A stretch of DNA of 64,000 bases from Calothrix anomala FACHB-343 (GCF_014696435.1 NZ_JACJQG010000046.1:1-64000); one strand, 5' to 3'. Positions 17,718-29,904 are shown, counted from the first letter of the stretch. A program made the numbers and translations. Notes: a model not told the origin generated them from the letters alone.

Positions 17718-19091
17718 TCAAAGATTACTTTCAATCAATTGGCGATACTCGCTTTTCTGCTTCACACCTTTGACTTCTTTGATCAGTTCTTTATTTTTGA
17801 ACAATTGAATCGTCGGTGTGCCTGTCACCCCAGCATTTTCAGCAATATCGCGGTCTTTATCGATATCAATTTCGACAAAGTGAATTTTGCCGTCAAATTC
17901 ATCAACCACTTTATTGAGTATTGGTTTCAGGGTATGACAAGGGCCGCAACCAGGCGCAACATATTTTACCAACAGCAAGCGATCGCTTTCATGGAAAAGT
18001 TTCCGCAAAGCATAACCACCTTCATGGCGTGTCGCATTTAAACTAAATTCTGCTTGTTGTTCAGCTTCAGTTTTCTTCGCTGCTGGCTGATGTTCTAATT
18101 CATTAGTTGGTGTTTCTGGCTGTTGATGGAATTCTTGAATCAATCCATTAGAAGATAACCAGCGTTCAGCCAACATCGCGGACATACAACCAGTCCCCGC
18201 AGCCGTGATTGCTTGGCGAAACTCATGATCTTGCACATCACCAGCCGCAAATACACCTTCAACGCTGGTTTCTACAGAACCATGCTTGGTAGCAACATAT
18301 CCAACTTCATCTAGTTCTAATTGTCCCTTAAATAAAGAAGTATTCGGAGTGTGACCAATAGCGTAGAACAAACCTTTCACATGTAGTTTGCTTTCTTCAC
18401 CAGTTTTGGTATTGCGGATTTTTACCCCATCCATGTGGCCGTTACCAAAGATATCTACCGCTTCTGTGTTCCAATGTACCTGGATTTTAGGATTGCTCAA
18501 AACCCTGTCTTGCATGGCTTTAGAAGCCCGCATTTTATCAGAACGCACCAGCAGATTGACTTTAGAACCATACTTGGTTAAGTAAATTGATTCTTCCGCC
18601 GCCGAGTCACCAGCACCAATCACAGCCAGTTCCGCACCGTGGAAAATCGGCGTTGCACCATCGCAAATCGCACAAGCAGAAATTCCCCGACTCCAAAATT
18701 CATGTTCGCTGGGTAAACCTAAACGCTTGGCAGTTGCACCAGTGGCAATAATAATACTGTTGGCTTTAACTTCCCTTTCCTCTGAGCGGATAGTAAACGG
18801 ACGCTGAGTCAAATCAACTGATATTACATCTTCTGTATATAACTCAGCCCCCCAGCGTTCAGCTTGCGCCTTCATTCTGTCCATTAATTCCGGCCCGGTA
18901 ATCCCTTGGGGAAACCCAGGAAAGTTTTCCACTTCCGTCGTTGTCATCAATTGCCCACCAGGCAAACCCCCTGCTTGGAAGCCTTCAAATACCACAGGTT
19001 TCAAGTTAGCTCGCCCGGCATATATCGCCGCCGTGTATCCTGCTGGCCCAGAACCGATAATTACCAAATTTTCTACTGTCGGGTTGGTCAT
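17718..19091 (-). CDS. trxB: NADPH-thioredoxin reductase C (NTRC), reductase-thioredoxin fusion
   Basis: 457 residues. N-terminal flavoprotein: FAD motif [17 protein letters not shown] at 11-27, redox-active CAICDG with Cys140 and Cys143, NADPH motif GAGDSAAEE near 157, and the second FAD segment [11 protein letters not shown] charged linker (about 315-350) joins a full thioredoxin domain with [12 protein letters not shown], Cys382 and Cys385. This is the NTRC architecture of plants and oxygenic bacteria, which passes NADPH electrons to 2-Cys peroxiredoxin and other targets, including in the dark. Normal NTRC length. It lies upstream of cysK on the same strand. Its own promoter must be in 19092-19397. 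Confidence 0.93.
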   Translation of the reverse strand: MTNPTVENLVIIGSGPAGYTAAIYAGRANLKPVVFEGFQAGGLPGGQLMTTTEVENFPGFPQGITGPELMDRMKAQAERWGAELYTEDVISVDLTQRPFTIRSEEREVKANSIIIATGATAKRLGLPSEHEFWSRGISACAICDGATPIFHGAELAVIGAGDSAAEESIYLTKYGSKVNLLVRSDKMRASKAMQDRVLSNPKIQVHWNTEAVDIFGNGHMDGVKIRNTKTGEESKLHVKGLFYAIGHTPNTSLFKGQLELDEVGYVATKHGSVETSVEGVFAAGDVQDHEFRQAITAAGTGCMSAMLAERWLSSNGLIQEFHQQPETPTNELEHQPAAKKTEAEQQAEFSLNATRHEGGYALRKLFHESDRLLLVKYVAPGCGPCHTLKPILNKVVDEFDGKIHFVEIDIDKDRDIAENAGVTGTPTIQLFKNKELIKEVKGVKQKSEYRQLIESNL

Positions 19092-19397
19092 AACAGTTAT
19101 ACAAACTCATAACGACTACGCTTAATATAGCATAACAAACTGCGATCGCAATTGGGAAGACTAGGGAATTGAGAGCGATCGCAGGTTACAAGTAGATATG
19201 CGCAGACTAAGCTTCAATCGTCGTTCCTTACTCCCTTCAACTTTTCTCACGGTAACGCTACTATCTCCTCATTACCTAAAATCTTGTATATGAAACAACA
19301 CAAAAATATTTTTTCTACTTAGTGATATGAAACTGTAATCAGATGGGTAAGTTCTTTCTAGAACAAACAACTCACCCAGACCGCAGGGAAAACACTT
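19092..19397. other. Divergent promoter region of NTRC and pilin genes
   Basis: 306 bases with two HIP1 (GCGATCGC) copies and no gene. Must hold both divergent promoters. CGCAGGGAAAACACTT precedes the pilin ATG; no canonical strong Shine-Dalgarno. Confidence 0.5.
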
Positions 19398-19937
19398 ATG
19401 AAAACCGAACTTAAAGCAAAATTCCTTCAGCACATTCTCGGTAAAAAGAAAGACGAACAAGGTTTTACACTTATTGAACTGTTGGTAGTAATCATCATTA
19501 TCGGTATTCTGTCTGCGATCGCTCTACCCTCATTCCTCAACCAAGCTAAGAAAGCTAAACAATCAGAATCTAAGACCTATGTTGGTTCCATGAACAAAGG
19601 TCAACAAGCTTTCTACACAGAAAATGACGCATTTGCTAGCACTGTGAATGACACAGGTATTGGTATTAAAACCGCAACTCAAAACTATAATTACTTTACA
19701 ACAGCAGTAGCAGGAACAGGAACTGGTACCAATGCTACTGCCACCAGCTACTCAACTAATGTTGCTACTGGTCTGAAAAACTATGGTGGTAGAGTTTACT
19801 TAGAAGCCGTAGGTGCAAACTCTGAATTAACTAGTATTGCTTTCCTTTGTGAATCAGTCAACGTAGGAACCGCTGGGAATGCTTTGATGGAAACAACAGC
19901 AACTTCTTGCAACTCTAGCGGCAAGTTTATTAAATAA
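19398..19937 (+). CDS. pilA: Type IV pilin (PilA-like)
   Basis: 179 residues. A short charged leader (to residue 21) ends in G before FTLIELLVVIIIIGIL, the class III signal that prepilin peptidase PilD cuts between G and F, with the invariant Glu5 of mature pilin. The hydrophobic helix continues to about residue 45, then KKAKQSESKTYVGSMNKGQQ, usual for cyanobacterial major pilins. The globular part is rich in Thr, Ser and Asn with two Cys near the end (FLCESVN and ATSCNSS), giving the D-loop disulfide. Role: pilus fibre for motility, adhesion and DNA uptake. A GT41 protein follows 236 bases downstream, which suggests the pilin could be glycosylated. Confidence 0.9.
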   Translation: MKTELKAKFLQHILGKKKDEQGFTLIELLVVIIIIGILSAIALPSFLNQAKKAKQSESKTYVGSMNKGQQAFYTENDAFASTVNDTGIGIKTATQNYNYFTTAVAGTGTGTNATATSYSTNVATGLKNYGGRVYLEAVGANSELTSIAFLCESVNVGTAGNALMETTATSCNSSGKFIK

Positions 19938-19955
19938 ATATCAATCAACCATATA

Positions 19956-20020
19956 CTCTTACTCTATGCAAGTAAGAGATATCTATTCACTCTCGGAAAC
20001 CTTTTCGAGGGTGAATATTT
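19956..20020 (+). terminator. Double hairpin after the pilin gene
   Basis: First hairpin CTCTTACT/AGTAAGAG (19956-19978), second TATTCACTCTCG/CGAGGGTGAATA with one G-T type mismatch (19984-20017) followed by TTTCTGTT. Probable terminator or attenuator between pilA and the OGT-like gene. Confidence 0.6.
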
Positions 20021-20173
20021 CTGTTAGATTTAAAATCTGTTTGAAGAGGCTATTAATAATAATAGATTTTTCGTCAATATTATTTTGATTAATATTATTA
20101 AAATTCAAATATTAACTTACTGAAATTCAAATATTGAGATATAACAGAACAGTAAATTAACTCAGAATTTAAT

Positions 20174-22402
20174 ATGACTTTATCAAAGCCTCATGCAAAC
20201 AAAAATAATTGGCAACAGCAAGCAGAAAAATATCTAATTGAGGAAAACTATATTGCTGCTGCTAGTCTTTACGAACAGGCAATTGAGATAGAGCCAGATA
20301 TCAAGTCTCACTACTGGAATTTAGGATTAATGTTGCTTCTGCAAGGACAAGAAACAGAAGCACAAATGACTTGGTTGATGGCATTATCAGATACAGAAGA
20401 AGAACTGTATACAGCAGAATTACTAGAGGTTTTAGAAAAGGAATCGGAACGTCGAGTAAATATTAAAGATTATCAAACGGCATGGGCAATTTGCCAACAT
20501 ATCAGAGAAATCAATCCTGAAAATATTAATAATTTGTTCAATATTATTAAAATCGAGCTTTTAACGGAAAATTTTACCGAACATACCACTATTTTATTAG
20601 AGTTCATAATTGAGTTATTACCTAAAAAAATAAATAATTGTGATTTTGAATTATTATTAGATGTAATTATTAATCTTTTAGTATCTAAGCCAACTGAAGA
20701 ATCTGTATTTAATTTTTTTGAAGCTTGTCTCAATTATTATTCAGAACCCTTAATTATTATTGATACAGCAATGCTGGAAGTTATTAACATTGCTGTGTTT
20801 AAAAAAATGCCGGGATTAGCAGCACGTTTTGCAGAATGCTGTTTACATCAAGCACCTAGGCATCGCGGAGTTATTACACAATTATCCCATTTTTACCAAA
20901 ATTCTCAACAATATACTAAAGGTATAGAAACAGCCAAACGTTATTATGAATTAGCAACTACTCTAGCTGATAAAGTTTCTGCTAATGCTTTAATAGTCAG
21001 AGCTTTTATGACATCGGGTAGTTATTGGCAAGAAGTGTGTGCTAGCTTGCAGCAGCAAGTATTACTTGCAAAAGAATTAATACAAGAGAATCCAAATAAT
21101 CTTGACAAAGCAACTTCTGCTGTACTATTTAATTCAGTATTTTTCTTACCATATATTTATGACGAACCTCAAAATAACCATCGGATTCAACATGAAATTT
21201 CTCGTTTGTGCCAGCAGAATCTAATCAAACACTATAATGAAATTTCGCCTCGTCAAGATGAGTTATTAATATTGCGTAAAAAAAATGCTATTAAAGATAG
21301 AAAAACTCTAAATATAGGTTATATTTCTCATTGTCTAAAAAGACATTCTGTAGGTTGGTTATGCCGATGGCTATTTAAATATCATAATCCAGAAAAATTT
21401 AAAATTCATAGCTATTTCTTGCATGATTCAAATACTGTAGAACAATTCACAAAAAACAATTTTATAGATAACTCTTATAAATTCCATCAATTTGGAATTT
21501 ATGATTATGGCATCTGGGATCAAATTCAAGCAGATGAAATTGATATTCTAGTGGATTTAGATAGTATTACCTTAGATCATTCTTGTGAGCTAATGTCCAT
21601 CAAATCTGCGCCCATTCAAGTAACTTGGTTAGGCTGGGATTCCTCAGGGTTACCATCAATTGATTATTTTATCGCCGATCCTTACGTATTACCTGAATCT
21701 GCACAAGATTATTACAGCGAAACAATTTGGAGATTACCCCAAACTTACATAGCTGTTGATGGTTTTGAAGTAGATGTACCTAATTTACGACGAGAAAATC
21801 TAGATATTCCTAGTGATGCCATAGTTTATTTTATGACTCAAAAAGGATATAAAAGGCATCAGGAACATTTACAATTACAGTTACGAATTATTAGAGAAGT
21901 TCCTAACAGTTATCTTTTGATTAAAGGTGATGCCGATCTAGAATCATCAAAAGAATTTTTTGAAGGTATGGCAGAAACAGAGGGTGTTGATTTCTCTCGC
22001 CTCAGATTTTTACCTGGTGCGCCTACCGAAGCAATTCACCGTGCTAATTTAGCAATTGCTGATATAGTACTTGATACCTATCCTTATAATGGTGCTACAA
22101 CAACATTAGAAACTCTGTGGATGTGTATACCTGTAGTCACAAGAGTTGGACAGCAATTTGCAGCGCGTAATAGTTACACCATGATGATGAATGCAGGGAT
22201 TACAGAAGGCATCGCTTGGACTGAAGATGAGTATGTAGAATGGGGTGTACGCTTGGGTAAAGATGAAAAATTACGACAACAAATATCTTGGAAGTTGCGC
22301 CAATCAAGGCAAACAGCGCCATTGTGGAATGCAAAGCAGTTTACTCGTGATATGGAACAAGCTTACGAGCAAATGTGGCAGAGGTATGTTGATGGGAATT
22401 AA
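20174..22402 (+). CDS. TPR protein with GT41 (SPINDLY/OGT-like) glycosyltransferase domain
   Basis: 742 residues. Residues 10-330 are TPR-like helical repeats (AASLYEQAIEIEPDIKSHYW, then more divergent ones). Residues about 370-740 match the O-linked GlcNAc transferase superfamily: TLNIGYISHCLKRHSVGW, IDILVDLDS, APIQVTWLGWDSSGLPSIDY, RLRFLPGAPTE, DIVLDTYPYNGATTTLETLW. Such proteins add a sugar to Ser/Thr of proteins in the cytoplasm. The gene follows the pilin gene. An OGT homologue is reported as needed for hormogonium motility in Nostoc punctiforme (from memory), so a link to pilin or motility is reasonable but inferred. It ends convergently with the giant glycosyltransferase gene. The donor sugar is unknown. 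Confidence 0.85.
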   Translation: MTLSKPHANKNNWQQQAEKYLIEENYIAAASLYEQAIEIEPDIKSHYWNLGLMLLLQGQETEAQMTWLMALSDTEEELYTAELLEVLEKESERRVNIKDYQTAWAICQHIREINPENINNLFNIIKIELLTENFTEHTTILLEFIIELLPKKINNCDFELLLDVIINLLVSKPTEESVFNFFEACLNYYSEPLIIIDTAMLEVINIAVFKKMPGLAARFAECCLHQAPRHRGVITQLSHFYQNSQQYTKGIETAKRYYELATTLADKVSANALIVRAFMTSGSYWQEVCASLQQQVLLAKELIQENPNNLDKATSAVLFNSVFFLPYIYDEPQNNHRIQHEISRLCQQNLIKHYNEISPRQDELLILRKKNAIKDRKTLNIGYISHCLKRHSVGWLCRWLFKYHNPEKFKIHSYFLHDSNTVEQFTKNNFIDNSYKFHQFGIYDYGIWDQIQADEIDILVDLDSITLDHSCELMSIKSAPIQVTWLGWDSSGLPSIDYFIADPYVLPESAQDYYSETIWRLPQTYIAVDGFEVDVPNLRRENLDIPSDAIVYFMTQKGYKRHQEHLQLQLRIIREVPNSYLLIKGDADLESSKEFFEGMAETEGVDFSRLRFLPGAPTEAIHRANLAIADIVLDTYPYNGATTTLETLWMCIPVVTRVGQQFAARNSYTMMMNAGITEGIAWTEDEYVEWGVRLGKDEKLRQQISWKLRQSRQTAPLWNAKQFTRDMEQAYEQMWQRYVDGN

Positions 22403-22510
22403 ATTAATACAGTTTTAAAAGTAATGGGAGCATCTTGCTTCCTATTAGCAGTAGGGGGCTTTCCGTTCCGCACTACTCCAGGTTTCAAAATGGACGAGGT
22501 TTAATAAAAA

Positions 22511-22536
22511 ATACCAGAGATTTTAATCTCTGGTAT
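22511..22536. terminator. Bidirectional terminator
   Basis: Perfect 12-bp arms ATACCAGAGATT and AATCTCTGGTAT with a 2-base loop, midway between the stops of two convergent genes. A-rich on the left flank and moderately T-poor on the right, so it would act mainly as a hairpin stop in both directions. Confidence 0.7.
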
Positions 22537-22576
22537 AAAGCTCAAGCCTATTGCCATCCAATCTAGGCTTTTATAA

Positions 22577-25500
22577 CTACACAGGCTCTATCTCTAAAGT
22601 CGAAGAGGTTAACTTCTCCAACTCCCAAGTATAAATTTCTTGGATTGGCAGATGTGTTATTGCTGGCTTATTTTCATTTTCTAAAACAATTCTTCCTGTC
22701 AGACTAAGTAATAAAGCTTGCCACTGATTATCACCGAGTTTATCGACCAAAGAAATTTCTAATCCCTCAGTTATATCTAAATCTTCATTCATCAAGAGAT
22801 TCATAGCAACACTTGACAAAAAGATTTCTGCATCCTCCACTGCAATATTATTTGTATCGATAAGCAAGGTAGTTTTTTCACTGTCAGGATAATTAGCAAG
22901 AGCTTTGATAACTCGTTCTAATTCTAAACCAATTGATTCTTCCGACTGAGTCCAATCTGGGAAAATAATCAGGTTAATATCTCTCAAGGGTAGATTTTGG
23001 CTGAGAGTTTCTACAAGATAATTGTTGAAGACTTGTTTAAATAAGCTTTCAATCTTAGCTGAATAGGAGCGGCTATCCAAAAAACTAGGATTAGCTTGCA
23101 TTTTTTCCTGAATTTGCTGCCTCTTGTTGTGACGTAATTCAGGATCGTTACCAAGTGCGATCGCTAACTTGATATAAGACTCTTCACTATCAGCAACTAA
23201 ATCAGAAATCTTCATTGATCGGATCATAGCAGCACCCATTGCCGAGCGAAAACTATTACCTTGTCTAGCAATTACTGGTAAATTAACCTGTAATGGCTCA
23301 ATGAGAGAAGTAGTCCCAGCAAATGGATAAGAATCAAGATAGACATCAGCAATTTTTAAGTATTCCTTAACCTCTTCTCGATTCGGTACAGGTTGAGGAG
23401 CTAAAACTATCAATCTATCTGCTGATATACCATATTCTTCAAAGACGTTAATCAAATAATTTTCAAAAGATTCCTTTGGATAAGAATTTGACCAATTTGG
23501 GCCATACGGGAGTAATACTAAAACTGAATTTGGCACTTCTACAATAATTTTGGCCCATGTATTAATTAGCTCTGGAATCATCTTATAGAAGTTAGCACCA
23601 GATATAAAAGCTACAGTATCTTCAGCAATCCCTAACTTTTTTCGAGTAACTTCAACATTTACTTGTTCTTGTTCGGTACCATAACTAAAACAATGAGCAG
23701 TCCCTTCTAATTTCAGCAACTTTTCTCGATACTGTTCTTGTGCTGTTGCTGATGGATCGGTGAGGGTACCAGAAATATAATAATCAATGTGCCGTATTCC
23801 AGTTGTGACAACTGAACCCCCACTAGTAACTTGTATTCTGGCTAACCTGTGCATTGCCAATAAGCAGATTTGATTTGTTACTGCTGTCACATTGGTAGCA
23901 ATGAATAATATATCTAGATCGTCCGCACGAATTGTATTGACTTGTTGTGTTAAATCTTGTGGTAGCCGCTTGAAGAAGTTGGCACAACTTTGGCAATATT
24001 GTTCTAAACTATGACCTGTTTTAGTTAGAGAGTATAAAATAACTTCAAACTCCCTACTCAGATACTCATAAACTGGAAGATAAGCAAATGTTTCCGAGCC
24101 TGGTGTAAAATGCGATGCTAAAATTCCCAATCGGATTTTTTTTCTATTTACAGGTATTTCTGTAAACTCATAATCAACTTCATGTCCTTTGTTTTTCAAG
24201 AAAAACTCTAGTATATCTGCCCGCTTAACATAAATATCTTTCAGATTTGCTTCATTAAAGTATAGCGGAATGAAATTAGCAATTTGAGCAAAATAGTTAA
24301 CTGCTGTATGCAAAACTATAGAGTCAGGTTCCTGAGATATAGATGTATGTAAGTAATCCAGCCACCCCTGCATATAGTTATAGTAATTATTTGCTTCTCC
24401 AATTTCTTGGAAGTGAACAGGAGAAGCAAATAAAAATTGCACATAGTCCTTCACTAACCAATGAGGTATATCAGAGAGATCGTAAGGTAATCGTAACCGA
24501 TCGGCACGCTGATACAGCATCACTGCAAGTAAGTATTGAATTGCTTTTGGCTGCTCAAAACCTGCTTCAATATGCTGAATTAGGCTATCAACAAAAATCT
24601 GTTCTTCATCAGTTAGACTCTTGTATTTGATGCTACTATTCACTAACACTTTATGTGTTTCCCCTAATATACCTGCGTACATAATAGGCATCTGCTCAGG
24701 GGTTATATTCAGCCATTGATCTGCTAGTTGTCTGCGCGATTGACGCAAGTCTGAATCCTGTTGACTCAAAACCGCATTTTGATAAAAAGCTAGCTGTCTT
24801 GTAACTTGAGGGTAGCGTTGATCGTTATAGATTGCATGAAACAGCTTTTGATAATCTGAGAATATAGCTTTTTCTACAGATGCATTGCGACGAGTTTGTT
24901 GCTGCGAATGTATCCGAAACTTGGATAAATATTTATCGACAAAACCAATTTTGTATTGGCTCATAATTCGGAGCCACATTTCTAAATCTACGAGTTGACA
25001 AAACTCAGAATTAAACAATCCCAATGAATCAAAAATCTCTTTCCTAATTAAGACTGTACTTGGCTCACCTACTTTATTAATTGGGGCATCAAAGATATTC
25101 GGAGATTGAAGTAGCTCCTGTCCTAGTTGAATTGGTTGTAATTTTGACCAAGCTTTGTGAACATCCTTTGCCTCATGCTCTCTTAAAAAGTTGGAATCAT
25201 ATATAGTATCCCCAGTATTAGTAAATATTTTTCTAGGAGAGAATACCAAACCTATTTCTTTATCTTTCTCAGCTATGTTCACCATTAATGCAACAGCATT
25301 TGGCTCTAATAAATCATCTTGAAATAAAAACTTGATATATTTACCTTGAGCTTGAGAAATGCAGAAATTCCAATTATTAGCTAGTCCGTATTGACTATGT
25401 TCAAGAATTGAAAATTTTACGGATGATTTTTGTAGTAAGGACTTAGCAATGTCAACTGTTTTGTCAGTAGAACTATCATCAGACAAGATAATTTCTAAAC

Positions 25501-28381
25501 TTGGGTAAGTTTGAGACAAAACACTATTAATTGCTTCAGCAATAAATTTTTCCCCATTATAAGTAGGAATACAAATACTTACCAAAGGTTGAGAAAGAGC
25601 TTGTTCCTTATTTTCTTTACCTTCATGAATAAATTGTGTACTCTCTTGATTCTCTGATTGAATCTGGAAATTGAGATGCCTAATTAAGTGAGGACTAAAA
25701 CAAGGATCGCTATTTAACTTAATTCCCCATCTATCCTGCATTAATTTAAATGCAGCTGCTTCAAGCTGTAAAAGCTCTTCTTGACTAATTTGCTCTTGCC
25801 AACTTTTTAACTCTTGGTGAATTAGCCTGACATGCGGGATATAAATATTGTGATAACCATGACTTTTTATTTTTAAACATAAATCCACATCATTGTAATG
25901 AATAGGTAATGCTTCATCAAATCCACTAATAGTATCAAATACCTCTCTACGGCACATTAAACAAGCACCTGTGACAATGGAGATATTATTAATCAATAAA
26001 ATATTGGTTACAGCATGATCTTCAGCAATTCTCGTCAACCCTTTGTAGATATGATTGGCTATTTTGCCTAAACCTAGTACCGAGCCTACATGTTGAATAG
26101 AATTATTAGGGTAAGTTAATAATGTACCGACAGCACCAATCGATTCTCTTTGAACCTGCTCAACCATTGCATTGAGCCAATCACCTTGAATAATTTGAGT
26201 ATCATTATTCAAAAACAGTAAATAATCACCTTGAGATTTTTTAACAGCATAGTTATTCAGTACAGAATAGTTAAAGGGAATTTGATGCAAATAATGTTTA
26301 AATTTACCAGGTTGCTGAACTTGCCAATGTTGAATACTTTCCTCTGTTGTGGATGTTATATTACCAGTCTGTATAACAATCACTTCATAATTAGGATATA
26401 GGGTTTCAGCAAAGATTGATTCTAGACATTGGTTTAAGTTTGAGCAAAAATCTTGAGTAAGAATAATAATACTTACTAATTTATAATCTTCTATCTCGTA
26501 ACGAACATGATAATGTCCGGGAATGTTGGCATCTTGTAAAACTACTCCTTTCTCACCTCTTCTCTGTAGCGCATCTGTTAAAGCTTTGATTGCTGCTTCA
26601 TAAGCGTAAGATTTTGCAGTTGTAGAAGCAGATGTAGAACCAGCATGAAGACGCCAATGATAAAGAACTTTAGGTATATGAAATATTTTCTTGGTTTCTT
26701 CTGTAAATCTCAAAACTAAATCGTAATCTTGGCTTCCTTCATAACCTACTCTAAAACCACCAATTTTATTGACAAGCGATCGCCGATAAACACCCAGATG
26801 GCAAGTATACATCCTAGAGAAAAAGGAATCAGGACACCAATCTGGTTTATATGTAGGATAAAGAAATTGATTATGATCATTAACTTTATCTTCATCTGAA
26901 TAAATCATATCCGCATCTGGATGCTGATTGAGTAGCAAGGCTACTTCGTATAAAGCATCTGATGTTAATAAGTCATCATGATCGAAGAGTGCTATAAACT
27001 CTCCCGTAGCTATTTCTATCGCCGAGTTAGAAGTACGAGAGATATGACCATTTTTATCCCTGAAGACTACTTTAATGCGCGAGTCTTTTTGAGCATATTC
27101 TCCTAATATCTTTCTCACATGAGCTTCTGTAGAAGCATCATCAGCAATACATAATTCCCAATAAGGATAAATTTGATCTAATACAGATTCAATAGCATCT
27201 CTTAAGTATGTTGACGGGGTATTATAAACAGGAAAAATAATACTAAAAATGGGTTTATATTTTAGAGAATGAGTATTAGCAGACAAGAAGTTTAAATTTC
27301 TTTTAATTTCATAATCAAAATGATTTATGATTAAATTATATTTTACTAATTCTTTTTCTTGTTGTTTTAATATTTCCTGATTTTCAATTGATGATTTTTT
27401 ATTTAAAAAATCTATTTGATTTGTTAACTTGTACAAATCAACCAAGGAAAAATTATATTTTGAAGTTGACTGTACCACAATATCTGGATCTTGGAATAGC
27501 TTAAACAGCTTTTCACACCCAATAATTTGTACATAACTAGAGTTATGCTGTAAATATAAAAAAGCTTTTTCTAATTCATAATCGATTCTATTACTAAATT
27601 GTGGGTTTCTAATTATATCTGCAAAGGCAGCTTTAAAAAACTCTTTTGGAACATCGTCAAATATACTTCTATATATTTGCTGATATTCAAAATCTGAACG
27701 AATAGAATTAGATGGATTACTCAAGTTTTTTCCTTGAGTAATGACTCTATATTTAACTAATGGTTCAGGTAAGATATATATTTCATCTCTTTTAATTAAT
27801 TTAAGCCACATTTCAAAATCTTGTAGCTGAATAGACGCTAAATTGAAAAGTCCAGTTTCTAAAAGTAGTTCTTTACTTATCAACCCAGTGACAGCATTAA
27901 TATAGTTGCCCCGAAAAAATAAATATCTTAGGATTTCATGTCTAGCTCTATTAGGATGATTAAACAATTGTTCTAGAAAATGAGGACAATCTATAAGTTG
28001 ACTGCTTTCATTAATAAAGTCTACCCAAGAAAATACAACTCTTATATCAAAATTTGAAAGATAATTATATTGTTTTTCTAGCTTAGAAGTGTAACAAATA
28101 TCATCTCCAGACATTAAAGCAATATATTTTCCTTTAGAAGCTAATATAGCCTTATTTGTTGCACTACTTGTGCCTTGGTTTTTTTGATAAATATAAGTAA
28201 TTCGCTTATCATCGAATTTTTTAATAATGTCATCTGTTCTATCTGTAGAGCCATCATTTACAATAATTAGTTCAATATTTTCGTATGTTTGAGATAGAAC
28301 ACTTTCTATAGCCTCGCCTACATATAATTCATGATTATATGTAGTCATAATTACACTAATTAAAGGATTAGATAATGTCAT
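22577..28381 (-). CDS. Giant five-domain glycosyltransferase (four GT2-like plus GT41-like)
   Basis: 1934 residues. Domain 1, residues 5-240: [32 protein letters not shown]. Domain 2, 375-620: [38 protein letters not shown]. Domain 3, 632-890: [38 protein letters not shown]. Domain 4, 930-1165: [41 protein letters not shown]. Each is a GT2-type domain with its own nucleotide-binding DxD-like site. Domain 5, about 1410-1800, is a GT41/SPINDLY-like fold ([16 protein letters not shown] ... [20 protein letters not shown]), followed by an acidic tail of about 130 residues ([16 protein letters not shown]). The stop is 174 bases from the OGT-like gene, convergent. Its start overlaps the aminotransferase gene by 14 bases, so translation is coupled to deoxysugar synthesis. 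Likely builds a surface polysaccharide or protein-linked glycan. Confidence 0.85.
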   Translation of the reverse strand: MTLSNPLISVIMTTYNHELYVGEAIESVLSQTYENIELIIVNDGSTDRTDDIIKKFDDKRITYIYQKNQGTSSATNKAILASKGKYIALMSGDDICYTSKLEKQYNYLSNFDIRVVFSWVDFINESSQLIDCPHFLEQLFNHPNRARHEILRYLFFRGNYINAVTGLISKELLLETGLFNLASIQLQDFEMWLKLIKRDEIYILPEPLVKYRVITQGKNLSNPSNSIRSDFEYQQIYRSIFDDVPKEFFKAAFADIIRNPQFSNRIDYELEKAFLYLQHNSSYVQIIGCEKLFKLFQDPDIVVQSTSKYNFSLVDLYKLTNQIDFLNKKSSIENQEILKQQEKELVKYNLIINHFDYEIKRNLNFLSANTHSLKYKPIFSIIFPVYNTPSTYLRDAIESVLDQIYPYWELCIADDASTEAHVRKILGEYAQKDSRIKVVFRDKNGHISRTSNSAIEIATGEFIALFDHDDLLTSDALYEVALLLNQHPDADMIYSDEDKVNDHNQFLYPTYKPDWCPDSFFSRMYTCHLGVYRRSLVNKIGGFRVGYEGSQDYDLVLRFTEETKKIFHIPKVLYHWRLHAGSTSASTTAKSYAYEAAIKALTDALQRRGEKGVVLQDANIPGHYHVRYEIEDYKLVSIIILTQDFCSNLNQCLESIFAETLYPNYEVIVIQTGNITSTTEESIQHWQVQQPGKFKHYLHQIPFNYSVLNNYAVKKSQGDYLLFLNNDTQIIQGDWLNAMVEQVQRESIGAVGTLLTYPNNSIQHVGSVLGLGKIANHIYKGLTRIAEDHAVTNILLINNISIVTGACLMCRREVFDTISGFDEALPIHYNDVDLCLKIKSHGYHNIYIPHVRLIHQELKSWQEQISQEELLQLEAAAFKLMQDRWGIKLNSDPCFSPHLIRHLNFQIQSENQESTQFIHEGKENKEQALSQPLVSICIPTYNGEKFIAEAINSVLSQTYPSLEIILSDDSSTDKTVDIAKSLLQKSSVKFSILEHSQYGLANNWNFCISQAQGKYIKFLFQDDLLEPNAVALMVNIAEKDKEIGLVFSPRKIFTNTGDTIYDSNFLREHEAKDVHKAWSKLQPIQLGQELLQSPNIFDAPINKVGEPSTVLIRKEIFDSLGLFNSEFCQLVDLEMWLRIMSQYKIGFVDKYLSKFRIHSQQQTRRNASVEKAIFSDYQKLFHAIYNDQRYPQVTRQLAFYQNAVLSQQDSDLRQSRRQLADQWLNITPEQMPIMYAGILGETHKVLVNSSIKYKSLTDEEQIFVDSLIQHIEAGFEQPKAIQYLLAVMLYQRADRLRLPYDLSDIPHWLVKDYVQFLFASPVHFQEIGEANNYYNYMQGWLDYLHTSISQEPDSIVLHTAVNYFAQIANFIPLYFNEANLKDIYVKRADILEFFLKNKGHEVDYEFTEIPVNRKKIRLGILASHFTPGSETFAYLPVYEYLSREFEVILYSLTKTGHSLEQYCQSCANFFKRLPQDLTQQVNTIRADDLDILFIATNVTAVTNQICLLAMHRLARIQVTSGGSVVTTGIRHIDYYISGTLTDPSATAQEQYREKLLKLEGTAHCFSYGTEQEQVNVEVTRKKLGIAEDTVAFISGANFYKMIPELINTWAKIIVEVPNSVLVLLPYGPNWSNSYPKESFENYLINVFEEYGISADRLIVLAPQPVPNREEVKEYLKIADVYLDSYPFAGTTSLIEPLQVNLPVIARQGNSFRSAMGAAMIRSMKISDLVADSEESYIKLAIALGNDPELRHNKRQQIQEKMQANPSFLDSRSYSAKIESLFKQVFNNYLVETLSQNLPLRDINLIIFPDWTQSEESIGLELERVIKALANYPDSEKTTLLIDTNNIAVEDAEIFLSSVAMNLLMNEDLDITEGLEISLVDKLGDNQWQALLLSLTGRIVLENENKPAITHLPIQEIYTWELEKLTSSTLEIEPV

Positions 28382-29492
28382 TTTTTAATACCTTTGATAA
28401 AATTTCAATAACTCTTTTTACTTCTGTTTGATGCAGATGAGGATTAATTGGTAAACTAAGTATTTCTTGAGATAAAATTTCTGTAATTGAATAGCTCTTA
28501 GTTTGCAGAAATCTACCTAGTTGTTCGGCATAAATATTTGATAAATGGGGCGGTATAGGATAGTGAATTAAAGTCTTAACTTCCGCATCAGCTAAATATT
28601 GTTTTAATTTATCTCTATACTTGTGACTAATTACAAATAAATGCCATACTGGTTCAGCCCATTCAGGAACGTAGGGTAATTTTAAATTAGTAATTTTTTG
28701 TAATTTGTCTAGGTAGTATATAGCTAGTTTTTTACGGCGTTCATTCCATTCATCTAACTTAGCAAGCTTCACCCTTAAAAAAGCAGCTTGTAATTCATCT
28801 AAGCGAGAATTAAATCCTTGAATTTCGTTATAATATTTAATTCTTGAACCATAGTTACGCAGTAAACGAATTTTATCAGCTAATTTCTCATTATTAGTAG
28901 TAACTGCACCTCCATCCCCAAATGCGCCTAAATTTTTACCAGGATAGAAACTAAATCCAGCTGCATCTCCTAAACTACCAACACGACGACTTTTGTAACG
29001 TGCGCCATGAGCTTGAGCAGCATCTTCAATTACTCTAATATTGTGTTTGCTAGCAATTTGATTAATAGAATCTATATCTGCTGGCTGTCCATAAAGATGA
29101 ACGGCAATAATTGCTTTTGTTTTAGAAGTAATGGCTACTTCTATTTTGGTCGGATCAATATTATAAGTTTTTATATCTGGTTCTACTGGAACTGGTATTG
29201 CTCCTGCATAAGAAACGGCTAACCAAGTGGCGATATATGTATTAGCTGGAACAATTACCTCATCACCTGATCCTATTTCCATTGCTCGCAAAATTAAATG
29301 TAAACTGTCTAAGCCATTAGCCACACCAACACAATATTTTGCTTCACAATAAGCTGCAAATTCTTCTTCAAAAGCTTCTAATTCCTGACCCAAAATATAC
29401 CAGCCAGACTCCATAACACGCTGATAAGCTGCATCAAGTTCATCTTTTAATTCTAAATAAGGCGTCTTTAAATCAAGAAACGGGACTTCCAT
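28368..29492 (-). CDS. DegT/DnrJ/EryC1-family sugar-nucleotide 3-aminotransferase
   Basis: 374 residues. PLP-dependent aminotransferase of the DegT family: NTYIATWLA (near 84-92), [11 protein letters not shown] (Asp157, Gln160 region) and [15 protein letters not shown] with Lys186 as the PLP-binding lysine. The opening ([20 protein letters not shown]) and total length fit sugar aminotransferases such as FdtB/QdtB that turn a dTDP-3-keto-6-deoxyhexose into the 3-amino sugar. The neighbours decide this reading: a 3,4-ketoisomerase gene overlaps its start by 20 bases and an N-formyltransferase gene lies about 250 bases further upstream. The 4-amino (DesV/RfbE) alternatives cannot be excluded by sequence alone. 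Confidence 0.85.
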   Translation of the reverse strand: MEVPFLDLKTPYLELKDELDAAYQRVMESGWYILGQELEAFEEEFAAYCEAKYCVGVANGLDSLHLILRAMEIGSGDEVIVPANTYIATWLAVSYAGAIPVPVEPDIKTYNIDPTKIEVAITSKTKAIIAVHLYGQPADIDSINQIASKHNIRVIEDAAQAHGARYKSRRVGSLGDAAGFSFYPGKNLGAFGDGGAVTTNNEKLADKIRLLRNYGSRIKYYNEIQGFNSRLDELQAAFLRVKLAKLDEWNERRKKLAIYYLDKLQKITNLKLPYVPEWAEPVWHLFVISHKYRDKLKQYLADAEVKTLIHYPIPPHLSNIYAEQLGRFLQTKSYSITEILSQEILSLPINPHLHQTEVKRVIEILSKVLKNDII

Positions 29493-29904
29493 TGTCTATT
29501 TTCCTTACAGCCTTTATAAATTCGTCATAATTGCGATAGTAGTCAGATTCTTCATAGTAAGTTGATGCTAAAACCATACAAACTGAACCAGACGAAAAAT
29601 TATCTAGTTCCCGCCAGACCATAGAGCTAATATAAAGACCGTAATATGAGCGATTTAGATGAAAACGCCATTGACCATGTCCATCATCTAAAACAACATC
29701 AAAACTACCGGACATAGCAATAATTAGTTGTTCCAATTGTTGATGTGCATGTCCACCTCTCTCTGCACCTCCAGGAACATCATAGAGATAATAAGCTCTT
29801 TTTATATCAAAAGGAACATGCTTTTTACCTTCTATAAATGTTAAATTCCCTCTTGGATCTTGTACTTTTGGTAAATGGATAATACGGCAATCTTCTATAG
29901 TCAT
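29473..29904 (-). CDS. FdtA/WxcM-like sugar 3,4-ketoisomerase (cupin)
   Basis: 143 residues in the FdtA/QdtA cupin family: [14 protein letters not shown] near 13-26, then [18 protein letters not shown] with His52 and His54 as expected catalytic histidines, [12 protein letters not shown], and the C-terminal [12 protein letters not shown] typical of the family. These enzymes convert dTDP-4-keto-6-deoxyglucose into the 3-keto isomer before amination. Whether the product has the galacto (FdtA) or gluco (QdtA) configuration cannot be read. Start ATG at 29904. It overlaps the aminotransferase gene by 20 bases, so the two are translationally coupled. Confidence 0.85.
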   Translation of the reverse strand: MTIEDCRIIHLPKVQDPRGNLTFIEGKKHVPFDIKRAYYLYDVPGGAERGGHAHQQLEQLIIAMSGSFDVVLDDGHGQWRFHLNRSYYGLYISSMVWRELDNFSSGSVCMVLASTYYEESDYYRNYDEFIKAVRKIDNGSPVS

